A stretch of 64,000 nucleotides of DNA from Haloarcula rubra. GTDB taxonomy: Archaea > Halobacteriota > Halobacteria > Halobacteriales > Haloarculaceae. The DNA is taken from NCBI RefSeq assembly GCF_019599465.1, contig NZ_RKLR01000003.1, positions 124,001-188,000 on the forward strand, in the 5' to 3' direction. Numbering within the stretch: position 1 is the stretch's first letter; each line of letters starts with the position of its first letter. Positions 42,401 through 50,666 of this stretch are shown here, in pieces. The notes beneath the pieces are model-generated. The model saw only the letters and a list, made by a program, of their open reading frames with translations. It did no database searches and was not told the DNA's origin. A program made the position numbers and the translations under genes.

Positions 42401-43576
42401 TCACTCGTAGGTGTGCCGACTTCCGGTCTGGTTGTCCTCGATGTAGTCCCAGTCGTAGTCGACGCCCAGTCCCGGCCCGTCCGGGACTTCGACCATGCCG
42501 TTCTCGTCGACGGTGTCTATCATGTCGGAGTAGTCGCCCTCGTACACCGGCGGTTGCGTGTTGGGACAGTCCGGGTGGACCAGCGCGAGTTCGTAGTAGT
42601 TCGTGTTGCGGATGGCCGCGATGCAGTGGCGCTGGGCGGGGCCGGGCGCGTGGAACTCCACGTCGAGGCCGAACCCCTCTGCGACGCTGGCCCGCTTCAT
42701 CGCCCCGGTGATGCCGGCGTCGTACTCCGGGTCCGCACGCAGGAAGTCCGTCGCCTCGTTGGCGACGAAGTCCGTCGCCGGTTCGAGGCCGCGGACGTGT
42801 TCGGTCTGGAGGATGGGCGTGTCCAGCGCCTGCCGGAGTTTGCGGTGGCCGTGCTGTGAGATGCCGCCGTCCCGGTACGGGTCCTCGTACCAGAAGAAGC
42901 CCACCTCGTCCAGCGCACGGCCGAGTTTCAGCGCGTCGGCGAACGTCTCCAGTTCGCAGGCCGGGTCGTGCATCAGATCCATCTCGTCGCCGACCCGGTC
43001 CCCGACGGCGTGGACCGCCGCTATCTCTCTGTCGAGGTCACGCGCGCCCTCGCTCCCGCCCCAGCCGTGAATCTTGAACGCGCCGTAGCCCAGTTCCAGA
43101 CACTCCTCGGCGAAGTCCGCGAAGGCTTCGGGCGTGTCGAGGCCGCCGTTCTCGTCGCCGTGATACGTCGACGCGTAGGCGGGGAACTTCTCTCGGTAGG
43201 TGCCCAGCAGTTCGTGGATGGGTGCGTCGTGGTACTTCCCGGCGAAGTCCCAGAGGGCGATGTCGATGGGCCCCATCCCCATCCGGTCGTACTTCCGGAG
43301 CGCTCGCTTCACTTCGCTCCAGTGTTTCTCCCGTTCCAGCGGGTTCTTCCCCACGAGGTAGTTCGCGAACGTGTTTATCTGGGCCGCGCCCGGCGAGTTA
43401 CCGCCGACGTACTCGCCCGTGATGCCCTCGTCCGTGTGAATCTTGAGACCGAACAGCTTTCGTTCGGTCACCGACCCGGGTTCGTAGACGAGGTTGAACC
43501 CGTGTTGGTCTGTGCCCACGTCCTCGATAGGATAGGAGAACTCCACTGACTCGATGCTGGTAATCTCCGGCGCCAT
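42401..43576 (-). CDS. Enolase-superfamily sugar-acid dehydratase (mandelate racemase type)
   Basis: A 391-residue MR/MLE-type protein. The barrel has K168-x-H170 in place of KxK. Likely metal ligands are D204, E231 (WYEDPYRDGG) and E259 (LQTEHVRG), with D282 and H309 (VEFHAPG) after. Such enzymes dehydrate aldonic acids to 2-keto-3-deoxy acids. The paralogue at 45466 shares every one of these blocks. ATG 43576 fits the TATA box at 43601-43610. Candidate substrates are xylonate/arabinonate or a deoxyhexonate; I cannot choose from sequence. Confidence 0.85.
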   Translation of the reverse strand: MAPEITSIESVEFSYPIEDVGTDQHGFNLVYEPGSVTERKLFGLKIHTDEGITGEYVGGNSPGAAQINTFANYLVGKNPLEREKHWSEVKRALRKYDRMGMGPIDIALWDFAGKYHDAPIHELLGTYREKFPAYASTYHGDENGGLDTPEAFADFAEECLELGYGAFKIHGWGGSEGARDLDREIAAVHAVGDRVGDEMDLMHDPACELETFADALKLGRALDEVGFFWYEDPYRDGGISQHGHRKLRQALDTPILQTEHVRGLEPATDFVANEATDFLRADPEYDAGITGAMKRASVAEGFGLDVEFHAPGPAQRHCIAAIRNTNYYELALVHPDCPNTQPPVYEGDYSDMIDTVDENGMVEVPDGPGLGVDYDWDYIEDNQTGSRHTYE

Positions 43577-43600
43577 ACAGGTACCATCAGATACCATCAC

Positions 43601-43610
43601 AATAAACGTG
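43601..43610 (-). promoter_or_regulatory. TATA box of enolase-family/Gfo-Idh operon
   Basis: The minus strand reads CACGTTTATT, about 28 nt before ATG 43576. Confidence 0.55.
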
Positions 43611-43734
43611 CGTGCTCCCCCGGGCGATTGCCGCCACGCGGTGGCCGGCCGCGGCCGTCACAGACGACCGTGCAGCCAGTCTGGCCGCTCTCACCGGTGG
43701 ATTCATGCCGTCGTGGTGAGACGATTACTGTGTC

Positions 43735-44541
43735 ATGGTAGGGCACACCGAGTACGACTACACCGGCGAGTCCGCTATCGTCACCGGGTCGACGAAGGGC
43801 ATCGGCCGGGGCATCGCCGAGGGACTCGCCGACGCCGGGGCGAACGTCGTCGTCAACGCCCGGGACGAGAACGAGGTGACCGACGCCGCCGACGAACTGG
43901 CCGACCGCGGGCCGGGCGACGCTGTCGGCGTCGCGGCGGACGTCGGCGACCCGGCGGCCATCGAGCGACTCGTCGAGACGGCCGTCGACGCCTTCGGGGA
44001 GATAGACCTCCTCGTCAACAACGCGGCGACGTGGCCCCGCGAGGACTCGCTCGTCGAGTCGACGCTGGACCAGTGGAACCGGACGATGGACGTCAACGTC
44101 CGGTCGCAGTACTACGCGGCGAAACTCGTCGCCGAGCACATGATAGCCGAGGGTGTCGAGGGGTGTATCGTCAACCACACGAGTCAGGCGGGCGACCGGC
44201 GCACCGGCCCGTTCGGCCTGTACGGCATCTCGAAGACGTCGATAAACGGGCTGACGTGGCGGATGGCACAAGAACTGGCCGAGCACGGTATCAGGATGAA
44301 CGCCGTCTCGACGGACGTCACGGAGACGGCCCAGACCCGCTACGAGGCCGAGGTGGAAGCGAGGGACGACCCGGACCGGACGGCCGAGGAGATACTCCGG
44401 GAGCGCGGCGAGAAACGGCCGCTCGGCCGACTCGGCCAACCCGAGGACCTCGCGGACGCGGTGCTGTGGCTGGCCAGCGACCGGGCCGACTACGTGGTCG
44501 GCGACGTCGTCAGAGTGAGCGGCGGGGGGAATCTGGAGTGA
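43735..44541 (+). CDS. SDR-family sugar dehydrogenase
   Basis: Short-chain dehydrogenase of 268 residues. VTGSTKGIGRGIAEGLADAG at 16-35 is the cofactor site, LLVNNAATWPRED near 92 the NNAG-equivalent, and YGISKTSINGL near 163 gives the YxxxK pair. It lies 4 nt before the amidohydrolase gene. With an enolase-type dehydratase on each side, it is a candidate for oxidising an aldose (L-rhamnose, L-fucose or a pentose) to its lactone, or a 2-keto-3-deoxy acid. Confidence 0.85.
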   Translation: MVGHTEYDYTGESAIVTGSTKGIGRGIAEGLADAGANVVVNARDENEVTDAADELADRGPGDAVGVAADVGDPAAIERLVETAVDAFGEIDLLVNNAATWPREDSLVESTLDQWNRTMDVNVRSQYYAAKLVAEHMIAEGVEGCIVNHTSQAGDRRTGPFGLYGISKTSINGLTWRMAQELAEHGIRMNAVSTDVTETAQTRYEAEVEARDDPDRTAEEILRERGEKRPLGRLGQPEDLADAVLWLASDRADYVVGDVVRVSGGGNLE

Positions 44542-44545
44542 TTCG

Positions 44546-45415
44546 ATGCGATTCGTAGACACGCACACGCATACGTGGGGCCCCGACACCGAGGAACTGC
44601 CGTGGCCGGTCGACATCCTGCCGCCGGGCTGGGAGGGCGCGTACACCGCTCACGACCTGATAGCCGACATGGACGCCGCCGGCGTCGAGGAGAGCGTCGT
44701 GGTCACGACGCCGCTGTACGGCCGCGGCGTGCGTGCCAACGAGTACACGATGCGGTCCATCGAGGCCTATCCCGACCGGCTGTGGGGCGTCGGCCTGATG
44801 GACTTCTACGGTGACCCCGAACAGGTCCGGGCGGACCTCCGGCGCGTCGTCGGCCACGACCGGATGCTCGGCGTCAGGATGCACGCCTGTCTGGCCTACG
44901 AGGAACACTCGACGGAACTGGACCGGACCGCCGACTGGATACTCGACGACGCCCTCGAACCCGTCTGGGACGAGGCCGCCGCGCAGGATACCGCGGTGTT
45001 CGTCTTCCCGAAGGCCGACCAGATTTCGATGCTCGCGACGCTGGCAGAGCGGTACCCGGACGTTCAGATAGTCGTCGACCACATGGCCTACCCCGACGAG
45101 ACGACCGACCCGGACGAGGCACCGTGGACCGACTTCGAATCGCTGGCCGACCACGACAACGTCGCCGTCAAGGTGAGTTCGCTCCCCCGGTCGAGCGACG
45201 AGTCGTGGCCCTACGAGGACCTCTGGGACTACGTCCGACACCTCGCGGACTGGTTCGGGACCGAGCGGCTGATGCTCGGGTCGGACTACCCGTGGATGGA
45301 CGACTGGGCCGACTACGAGGCCTGTCTCTCGTGGGTAGAGGAGGCCCCGTTCCTCTCGGCCCGGGACTACTCGTACATGGCCCACCGGACGTTCGAGGCC
45401 GTTCACGAGCGGTAG
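44546..45415 (+). CDS. Amidohydrolase-family lactonase-like protein
   Basis: TIM-barrel amidohydrolase_2 protein of 289 residues. The first strand has FVDTHTHTWGP, the usual HxH metal pair. IVVDHMAYP near 173 and LMLGSDYPWMDDW near 247-259 supply later ligands. Family members hydrolyse sugar lactones (L-fucono- or L-rhamnono-lactone) or decarboxylate. Placement directly after an SDR and before an enolase-type dehydratase favours the lactonase role of an oxidative sugar pathway. Confidence 0.82.
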   Translation: MRFVDTHTHTWGPDTEELPWPVDILPPGWEGAYTAHDLIADMDAAGVEESVVVTTPLYGRGVRANEYTMRSIEAYPDRLWGVGLMDFYGDPEQVRADLRRVVGHDRMLGVRMHACLAYEEHSTELDRTADWILDDALEPVWDEAAAQDTAVFVFPKADQISMLATLAERYPDVQIVVDHMAYPDETTDPDEAPWTDFESLADHDNVAVKVSSLPRSSDESWPYEDLWDYVRHLADWFGTERLMLGSDYPWMDDWADYEACLSWVEEAPFLSARDYSYMAHRTFEAVHER

Positions 45416-45435
45416 ACTAGTTACTCACCCTAGAT

Positions 45436-45442
45436 GTTTATC
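45436..45442 (+). promoter_or_regulatory. TATA box before second enolase-family gene
   Basis: GTTTATC is centred 27 nt before ATG 45466, so the dehydratase gene has its own leaderless promoter despite the upstream same-strand genes. Confidence 0.55.
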
Positions 45443-45465
45443 CTGCCACTGCGTCTTACGTCGGT

Positions 45466-46632
45466 ATGGCCGCGACGATAGAGCGCATCGAGACCGTCGA
45501 GTTCAGCTACGACTTGCCGGACGTGGGGACGCCGCCGGGCGGGTTCGACGTCGTCTACGACCCCGGCAACGTGATGCAGCGCCGTCTGTTCGCCGTGAGA
45601 ATCACGGTTAGCGACGGACTAACCGGGGAGTACGTCGGTAGCAACTCGCCGGGTGCGGCCCAGATAAACACCGTCGCCGACTATCTCCTCGGCCGCGACC
45701 CGACGCGGCGCGAACACCACTGGTCGGAACTGAAACGGGCGCTCCGGAAGTACGACCGGATGGGCATCGGCCCGCTGGACATCGCCCTCTGGGACTACGC
45801 GGGCCAGAAGCACGGCGCGCCGATTCACGAGTTGCTGGGGAGCTATCGCGAGCGACTGCCGGCCTACGCGTCGACGTATCAGGGCGACCGGAGCGGGGGG
45901 CTGGACTCGCCGGCGGCCTACGCCGACTTCGCCGAGGCGTGTCTGGAGATGGGGTACCCGGGGTACAAGGTCCACGGCTGGGACGGCGACTGGCGCGACC
46001 CGGACCTGTTGGAAGCCACGGTGCGCGCCGTCGGGGACCGGGTCGGCGACGAGATGGACCTGATGGTCGACCCGGCGTGTGACCTCGACACCTTCGCCGA
46101 GGCCCTGCAGGTCGGCCGGGCCTGTGACGACCACGGCTACCTCTGGTACGAGGACCCGTACCGGGACGGCGGCATCTCACAGCACGGCCACCGGAAGCTA
46201 CGCCAACAAATAGACACGCCGCTCCTCCAGACCGAGCACGTTCGTGGACTGGAACCCCACACCGACTTCGTGGCGACGGAGGCGACGGATTTCGTCCGGG
46301 CGGACCCGGAGTACGACGCCGGCATCACCGGGGCGACGAAGATTGCGAACGTCGCAGAGGGGTTCGGGCTGGACGTGGAGTTCCACGCGCCTGGCCCGGC
46401 ACAGCGTCACTGCATGGCTGCGACGCGGAACGCGAACTACTACGAGATGGCGCTGGTCCACCCCGACGCACCGAACACGACGCCGCCGGTGTATCGGGGC
46501 GACTACCGCGACGAGATAGACGCCGTCGACGACGCGGGTACCGTGCCCGTCCCGGACGGCCCGGGGCTGGGCGTCGACTACGACTGGGACTACATCGAGG
46601 CCAACGAGACGGGACGGCGAGTGTACGAGTGA
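45466..46632 (+). CDS. Enolase-superfamily sugar-acid dehydratase, paralogue
   Basis: A 388-residue close paralogue of the 42401 protein, sharing blocks such as SPGAAQIN, RALRKYDRMG, WYEDPYRDGGISQHGHRKLR and VEFHAPGPAQRHC. K168-x-H170, D202, E229 and E257 are the catalytic/metal positions. They differ mostly in surface loops and at GTPPGGFDVVYDP versus GTDQHGFNLVYEP near residue 21, a loop that in this superfamily contacts substrate. The two may process related acids from different sugars. It converges with the ATPase gene at 46648. Confidence 0.85.
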   Translation: MAATIERIETVEFSYDLPDVGTPPGGFDVVYDPGNVMQRRLFAVRITVSDGLTGEYVGSNSPGAAQINTVADYLLGRDPTRREHHWSELKRALRKYDRMGIGPLDIALWDYAGQKHGAPIHELLGSYRERLPAYASTYQGDRSGGLDSPAAYADFAEACLEMGYPGYKVHGWDGDWRDPDLLEATVRAVGDRVGDEMDLMVDPACDLDTFAEALQVGRACDDHGYLWYEDPYRDGGISQHGHRKLRQQIDTPLLQTEHVRGLEPHTDFVATEATDFVRADPEYDAGITGATKIANVAEGFGLDVEFHAPGPAQRHCMAATRNANYYEMALVHPDAPNTTPPVYRGDYRDEIDAVDDAGTVPVPDGPGLGVDYDWDYIEANETGRRVYE

Positions 46633-46647
46633 GCGCCGTCCACGGGG

Positions 46648-47445
46648 TCAGAGGTCGGCCGTCTGTTCGCCACGCTCCGCGTCGGGCTGCCCGGCGACCA
46701 TGCGCTTGACGATTTCGTCCTGGTCGAACTCGTCGGCGTCGATGATGCCGGCACTGCGACCCTGATGGAGGACGTGGACGCGGTCCGCGGCCCGCCTGAT
46801 GTAGTCGAGGTTGTGGGAGATGAGGACGATGGAGATGCCCTGACTCTGCATCCGGTCGATAAGTTGGAGGACCCTGTCGGCACCCTCGACCGAGAGGGCG
46901 CTCGTCGGTTCGTCCATGATGACGATTTTCGGGTCCGAGAGGAGCGTCCGCGAGATGCTGACGAGTTGCCGTTCGCCGCCCGAGAGGTTCGACACTTTCT
47001 CGGCGACGTCGACGTGTATCTCGAGGTCGTCGAGCAGTTCCTGTGCGCGCTCGCGCATCGCCGACTTGTCGAGCACGCCGAAGAGGCTGTCGGGCCCGCT
47101 GACCGACTCGCGGCCGAGAAAGATGTTCTGTGTGACAGTGAGGTTGCCGGCGACGGCGAGGTCCTGAAACGTCGTCTCGATGCCCAAATCCTTCGCGACG
47201 CGTGGGTTCGGAATCTCGACGCGCTCCCCGTCGACGTGAATCGTCCCCGAATCCGGCTGGAGCGCCCCGGCCAGACACTTGATGAGGGTCGACTTCCCGG
47301 CGCCGTTGTCGCCCGCCAGCGCGAGAATCTCGTTGCGTCGGAGGCGGAACGTGACGTCTTCCAGCGCTACCACCTCGCCGAACGTCTTCGTTATCCCCTC
47401 CATCTCGACGATGTGGTCGACGTCGCGCTGAGTCGCCTCGGCCAT
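46648..47445 (-). CDS. ABC sugar importer ATPase, single domain (CUT2 type)
   Basis: A 265-residue nucleotide-binding subunit. Walker A GDNGAGKST near 45, signature LSGGERQ near 145 and Walker B VIMDEPTSAL near 164 are intact. CUT2 transporters of the ribose type usually have a double-length ATPase (about 500 residues), so this is the single-domain form, which would work as a homodimer. It faces away from its permease and binding-protein genes. ATG 47445 fits a TATA box at 47468-47474. Confidence 0.88.
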   Translation of the reverse strand: MAEATQRDVDHIVEMEGITKTFGEVVALEDVTFRLRRNEILALAGDNGAGKSTLIKCLAGALQPDSGTIHVDGERVEIPNPRVAKDLGIETTFQDLAVAGNLTVTQNIFLGRESVSGPDSLFGVLDKSAMRERAQELLDDLEIHVDVAEKVSNLSGGERQLVSISRTLLSDPKIVIMDEPTSALSVEGADRVLQLIDRMQSQGISIVLISHNLDYIRRAADRVHVLHQGRSAGIIDADEFDQDEIVKRMVAGQPDAERGEQTADL

Positions 47446-47467
47446 GGCTGTGAAATGTCGGTGGGAC

Positions 47468-47474
47468 AATAAAA
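47468..47474 (-). promoter_or_regulatory. TATA box of ATPase gene
   Basis: The minus strand reads TTTTATT, 26 nt before ATG 47445. Confidence 0.55.
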
Positions 47475-47530
47475 GCGTTCGCCCCGACGGGGCCGGGAGT
47501 GAGCGGCGGCAGACCTGTCAACTGTGCCAA

Positions 47531-47540
47531 AGTTATAATA
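47531..47540 (+). promoter_or_regulatory. TATA box of permease gene
   Basis: AGTTATAATA is centred about 28 nt before ATG 47565, forming a divergent promoter pair with the ATPase gene. Confidence 0.6.
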
Positions 47541-47564
47541 CCGCGACGGCAGAACCGATACGGC

Positions 47565-48551
47565 ATGGCGCGCACGGCCGTCGACTTCGGCGCTGCCCGG
47601 GAGCAGGTGACGCTCGAACAGCTAGGCCAGTACGGGCCGATACTCGGTCTCGTCGGCCTCTACGTCGCGTTCACCGTCCTGAACGACCGGTTCCTCACCG
47701 TGGGCAATCAGGTGAACGTCCTCCAACAGGTGTCGATTATCGGCATCATGGCCATCGGCGTCACCTTCCCGATTCTCTGTGCGGAGATCGACCTGAGCAT
47801 CGCACAGGTGATGGAGATATCGGGGCTCACCATCGCGACGCTCGCCGTCGGCGCTCGCCTGTTCGAGGGCTTCGCAATCCCCGTCGTAGCGGCCATCGTC
47901 GTCGGCCTGTCGCTGGGCGGGACGTTCGGCGCCGTCTCGGGGTTCGTCACCGCCCGGTTCGGCGTCCCCTCCTTCATGACGACGTTGGCGATGCTGTTCC
48001 TCGCCGACGGGCTCGGCCTCATCGTCTCGGGGAACCGCCCCATCATCGGACTACCGCCGTCGCTGACCGCACTGGGCGGGTCGCGAGTGTTCGGCTTCCC
48101 CAGCATCGTCGTCGTCTTCCTCACGTTACTCGTCGTCTCCCAGTTGCTCCTCTCGTACACCAAGTTCGGCCTCTACATCTACGCTATCGGGGGCGACAGG
48201 CAGGCCGCAGAACGCATGGGTATCAACGTCCCGGTGGTGCGCCTCGGGACGCTGGTCATCTCCGGCGTGTTCGCGGGCATCGCTGGCCTCGTCACCCTCG
48301 GCCGTCTCGGGAGCGCCATCCCGACGATGGGGTCCGGACTCCTCCTCCCGCCCATCGCAGCCGTCATCCTCGGGGGCGCGAACCTCTTCGGCGGGTCCGG
48401 GAACATGGTCGGAACGCTCGTCGGGGTCCTCATCCTCGGCGTCCTCCAGAACGGCCTGAACCTCATGGGCGTCGGACCCTCGGGCCAACTCGTCGCGCAG
48501 GGCATCGTCCTGATGCTGGCCGTCCTCGCGAACGTCGTCGGACAGGACTGA
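47565..48551 (+). CDS. ABC sugar importer permease (RbsC/CUT2 type)
   Basis: A 328-residue permease with eight to ten hydrophobic helices. TFPILCAEIDLSIAQVMEISGL near residue 65 and IGGDRQAAERMGINV near 210 are the family's conserved loops, the second being the coupling-helix region for the ATPase. GGANLFGGSGNMVGTLVG near 270 is also typical. ATG 47565 fits the TATA box. Its partners are the divergent ATPase at 46648 and the binding protein at 48624. Confidence 0.88.
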   Translation: MARTAVDFGAAREQVTLEQLGQYGPILGLVGLYVAFTVLNDRFLTVGNQVNVLQQVSIIGIMAIGVTFPILCAEIDLSIAQVMEISGLTIATLAVGARLFEGFAIPVVAAIVVGLSLGGTFGAVSGFVTARFGVPSFMTTLAMLFLADGLGLIVSGNRPIIGLPPSLTALGGSRVFGFPSIVVVFLTLLVVSQLLLSYTKFGLYIYAIGGDRQAAERMGINVPVVRLGTLVISGVFAGIAGLVTLGRLGSAIPTMGSGLLLPPIAAVILGGANLFGGSGNMVGTLVGVLILGVLQNGLNLMGVGPSGQLVAQGIVLMLAVLANVVGQD

Positions 48552-48623
48552 TTCCTGATAACTGAAATAACCTTCATTTCCACCGATACTTCTTTCACAC
48601 CGCGTGTCGAACTGTGGTAGTGT

Positions 48624-49700
48624 ATGTCACGCGACATTCCCAGACGGCGGTTTATCCGTACCGGAGCGATTGTAGGGACGGCGCTCGTCGCTGGCTGTGG
48701 TGGTGACGGCGGCGACGGCGGCGGTGACGGTGGCGGAACGACCGAGACGACCGCTAGCGACGGTGGCGACGGTGGTGACGGTGGCGGTGACGGCGATGAC
48801 GGCGAGCAGACGACGACCGAGAGCGGACCGCCCTCCGTCGCGCTCTCGGTCCCGTCGCTGGAGTTCACGTTCTTCGCCCGGATGCAGAACGCGTTCGACG
48901 CCGCCAAGAGCGAAGGGACCGTCGCCTCGGACTCCACGTTCTACGACGCCGGGAACTCACAGAGCACGCAGGTCTCCGACGTCGAGACGGCCATCTCGAA
49001 CGAGGTAGACCTCCTGCTCATCTCGGCCATCACGGCCGAGGGCGTCATCAGCGCTATCCGACAGGCCAACGACGCCGGCATCCCCGTCGTCGCCATCGAC
49101 CGGAACGTCGCCGAGGGGGATACCGTGAGTTACGTCGCCTCCGACAACGTCCAACTCGGCCGCCGGTCGACGGAGCTCTGTCTCTCCTTCATGCAGGAGA
49201 TGGGCCAGCAGGACACCTACAACGTCGTCCAGCTGGAGGGCACCCCCGGCGCGAGCGTGACCAACGACCGGGGCGAAGGGTTCAGCAACGCCGTCAGCGA
49301 GAACGACAGTCTGAACCGCCTCGCGAGCCAGACTGGCGAGTTCTCCACCCAGAACGCCCTGAGCGTCATGGAGGACTTCATCACCCAGTACGGCGACGAG
49401 ATAGACGGCGTGTTCTGCCAGAACGACCTGATGGCGCTCGGCGCCCATCGGGCGCTCCAGAACGCGAACATGTCGGTGCCAGTCACCGGCATCGACGGTA
49501 CGGAGGCGTGGGTGCAGTTGTTCTCGGACAACCAGTTCTACGGGACCATCGCACAGTTGCCCGAGGAGATGGTCGACACCGCCATCGAGACGGGGAAGGC
49601 CCACCTCGCCGGGGACGACGTCGAGGACACCATCGTCATCGAAGGGCTCGAAGTCACTCAAGCGAACGCCTCCGACTACCTCGGCCAGTACTTCGGCTGA
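48624..49700 (+). CDS. Tat-exported sugar-binding lipoprotein (RbsB-like)
   Basis: A 358-residue periplasmic-binding-protein-like lipoprotein. Twin arginines in PRRRFIRTG precede a hydrophobic stretch and a lipobox ending at Cys25 (LVAGC), so it is folded before export and lipid-anchored. A Gly/Asp linker (residues 26-60) leads to the ligand domain, with AIDRNVAEGDTVSYVASDN near 160 and the VTGIDGTEAW hinge near 290. It belongs to the type I ribose/galactose-binding fold. It is the ligand receptor of the transporter encoded upstream. Confidence 0.88.
   Translation: MSRDIPRRRFIRTGAIVGTALVAGCGGDGGDGGGDGGGTTETTASDGGDGGDGGGDGDDGEQTTTESGPPSVALSVPSLEFTFFARMQNAFDAAKSEGTVASDSTFYDAGNSQSTQVSDVETAISNEVDLLLISAITAEGVISAIRQANDAGIPVVAIDRNVAEGDTVSYVASDNVQLGRRSTELCLSFMQEMGQQDTYNVVQLEGTPGASVTNDRGEGFSNAVSENDSLNRLASQTGEFSTQNALSVMEDFITQYGDEIDGVFCQNDLMALGAHRALQNANMSVPVTGIDGTEAWVQLFSDNQFYGTIAQLPEEMVDTAIETGKAHLAGDDVEDTIVIEGLEVTQANASDYLGQYFG
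48699..48803. repeat. Gly/Asp-rich low-complexity linker coding repeat
   Basis: Encodes a GGDGGDGGGD-type stretch with a Thr/Ser break at about residues 39-45. It is a flexible acidic spacer between lipid anchor and ligand domain, common in haloarchaeal lipoproteins. DNA is a degenerate GGCGAC/GGTGAC repeat. Confidence 0.7.
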
Positions 49701-49802
49701 ACGCGGCCGTCGGCGGCGTTCGACTGTTCCCGGACAGTCCGGCCCGCCGCGGTAGTCGGTCACTACTGCGAACGGACAGCCGACCGAACACGACCACCAC
49801 AC

Positions 49803-50663
49803 ATGACACAGGACACGATTCACGCGACGTGGGGGGATTGGCTCGCCGAGGAGATAGCGCAGGCCACGCCCGACGGGGTCGCCGTCTGGTACCTCGGCTG
49901 TAACGGCTTCGTCCTGAAGTCGGCGACGACGACGCTGTACGTCGACCCGTACTTCGGTGACGGCGACCCGCCGAAACTCGTCCGGATGATTCCGGTCCCG
50001 ATGGACTCCGCAGACGGGACGGCCGACGCCGTCCTCGTCACGCACGAACACATCGACCACATGCACCCGCCGTCGTACGGACCGCTCCTCGACGACGGCG
50101 GGACGCTCCACGCTCCGCAAGCGTCGTACGACGCGCCCGACTACGACGGCCACCTGCGAGTCGACGAGGACCAGCGCTCGGTCGTCGACGAGGGCGACTC
50201 GTTCACCGTCGGGGACTTCACGGTCCACGTCAGAGGCGCCGACGACGGCGACGCCATCGAACCGGTCTCCTACGTCGTCGAACACGACGCGGGGACGTTC
50301 TTCCATCCGGGGGACAGCAAACCGGCCGACGCCTTCGCAGGAATCGGCGAGGCGTTCGACGTCGACCTCGGCGTCCTCGCGTTCGGCACCGTCGGCCGCA
50401 TCCACCACACCGAGGACGGCGAGACGCGACCGACGAAGTGGTACATGTCCGAGAACGAGGTGGTCGAGGCCGCGAACGACCTGCAACTGGACCGCCTCCT
50501 GCCGTCGCACTTCGACATGTGGAAGGGCGTCGCCGGTGACCCGAAGGTCCTGCACGAACACGTCGCGTCCTACGAGTATCCCCGCACGCTGGAGGTGGTC
50601 CGCGTCGGCGACCGGGTCGACGTCGGGTCCTCGGGCGTCGTCCCGCCGTCGACGCACCGCTGA
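49803..50663 (+). CDS. Metallo-beta-lactamase-fold hydrolase (UlaG-like)
   Basis: A 286-residue MBL-fold enzyme related to UlaG-type lactonases. VLVTHEHIDHMHP near residue 80 is the HxHxDH metal site. FFHPGDSKPADAF near 163 supplies the bridging Asp and a late LPSHFDMWKG the final His. No signal peptide is present. It follows a sugar-importer operon by about 100 nt, so lactone or phosphodiester opening in sugar breakdown is likely. The exact substrate is unknown. Confidence 0.85.
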   Translation: MTQDTIHATWGDWLAEEIAQATPDGVAVWYLGCNGFVLKSATTTLYVDPYFGDGDPPKLVRMIPVPMDSADGTADAVLVTHEHIDHMHPPSYGPLLDDGGTLHAPQASYDAPDYDGHLRVDEDQRSVVDEGDSFTVGDFTVHVRGADDGDAIEPVSYVVEHDAGTFFHPGDSKPADAFAGIGEAFDVDLGVLAFGTVGRIHHTEDGETRPTKWYMSENEVVEAANDLQLDRLLPSHFDMWKGVAGDPKVLHEHVASYEYPRTLEVVRVGDRVDVGSSGVVPPSTHR

Positions 50664-50666
50664 GAC

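Noticed and set aside
48699-48803. GGCGAC repeat as a microsatellite or CRISPR-like array
   Set aside because: It encodes the normal Gly/Asp linker of a haloarchaeal lipoprotein and has no spacer structure.
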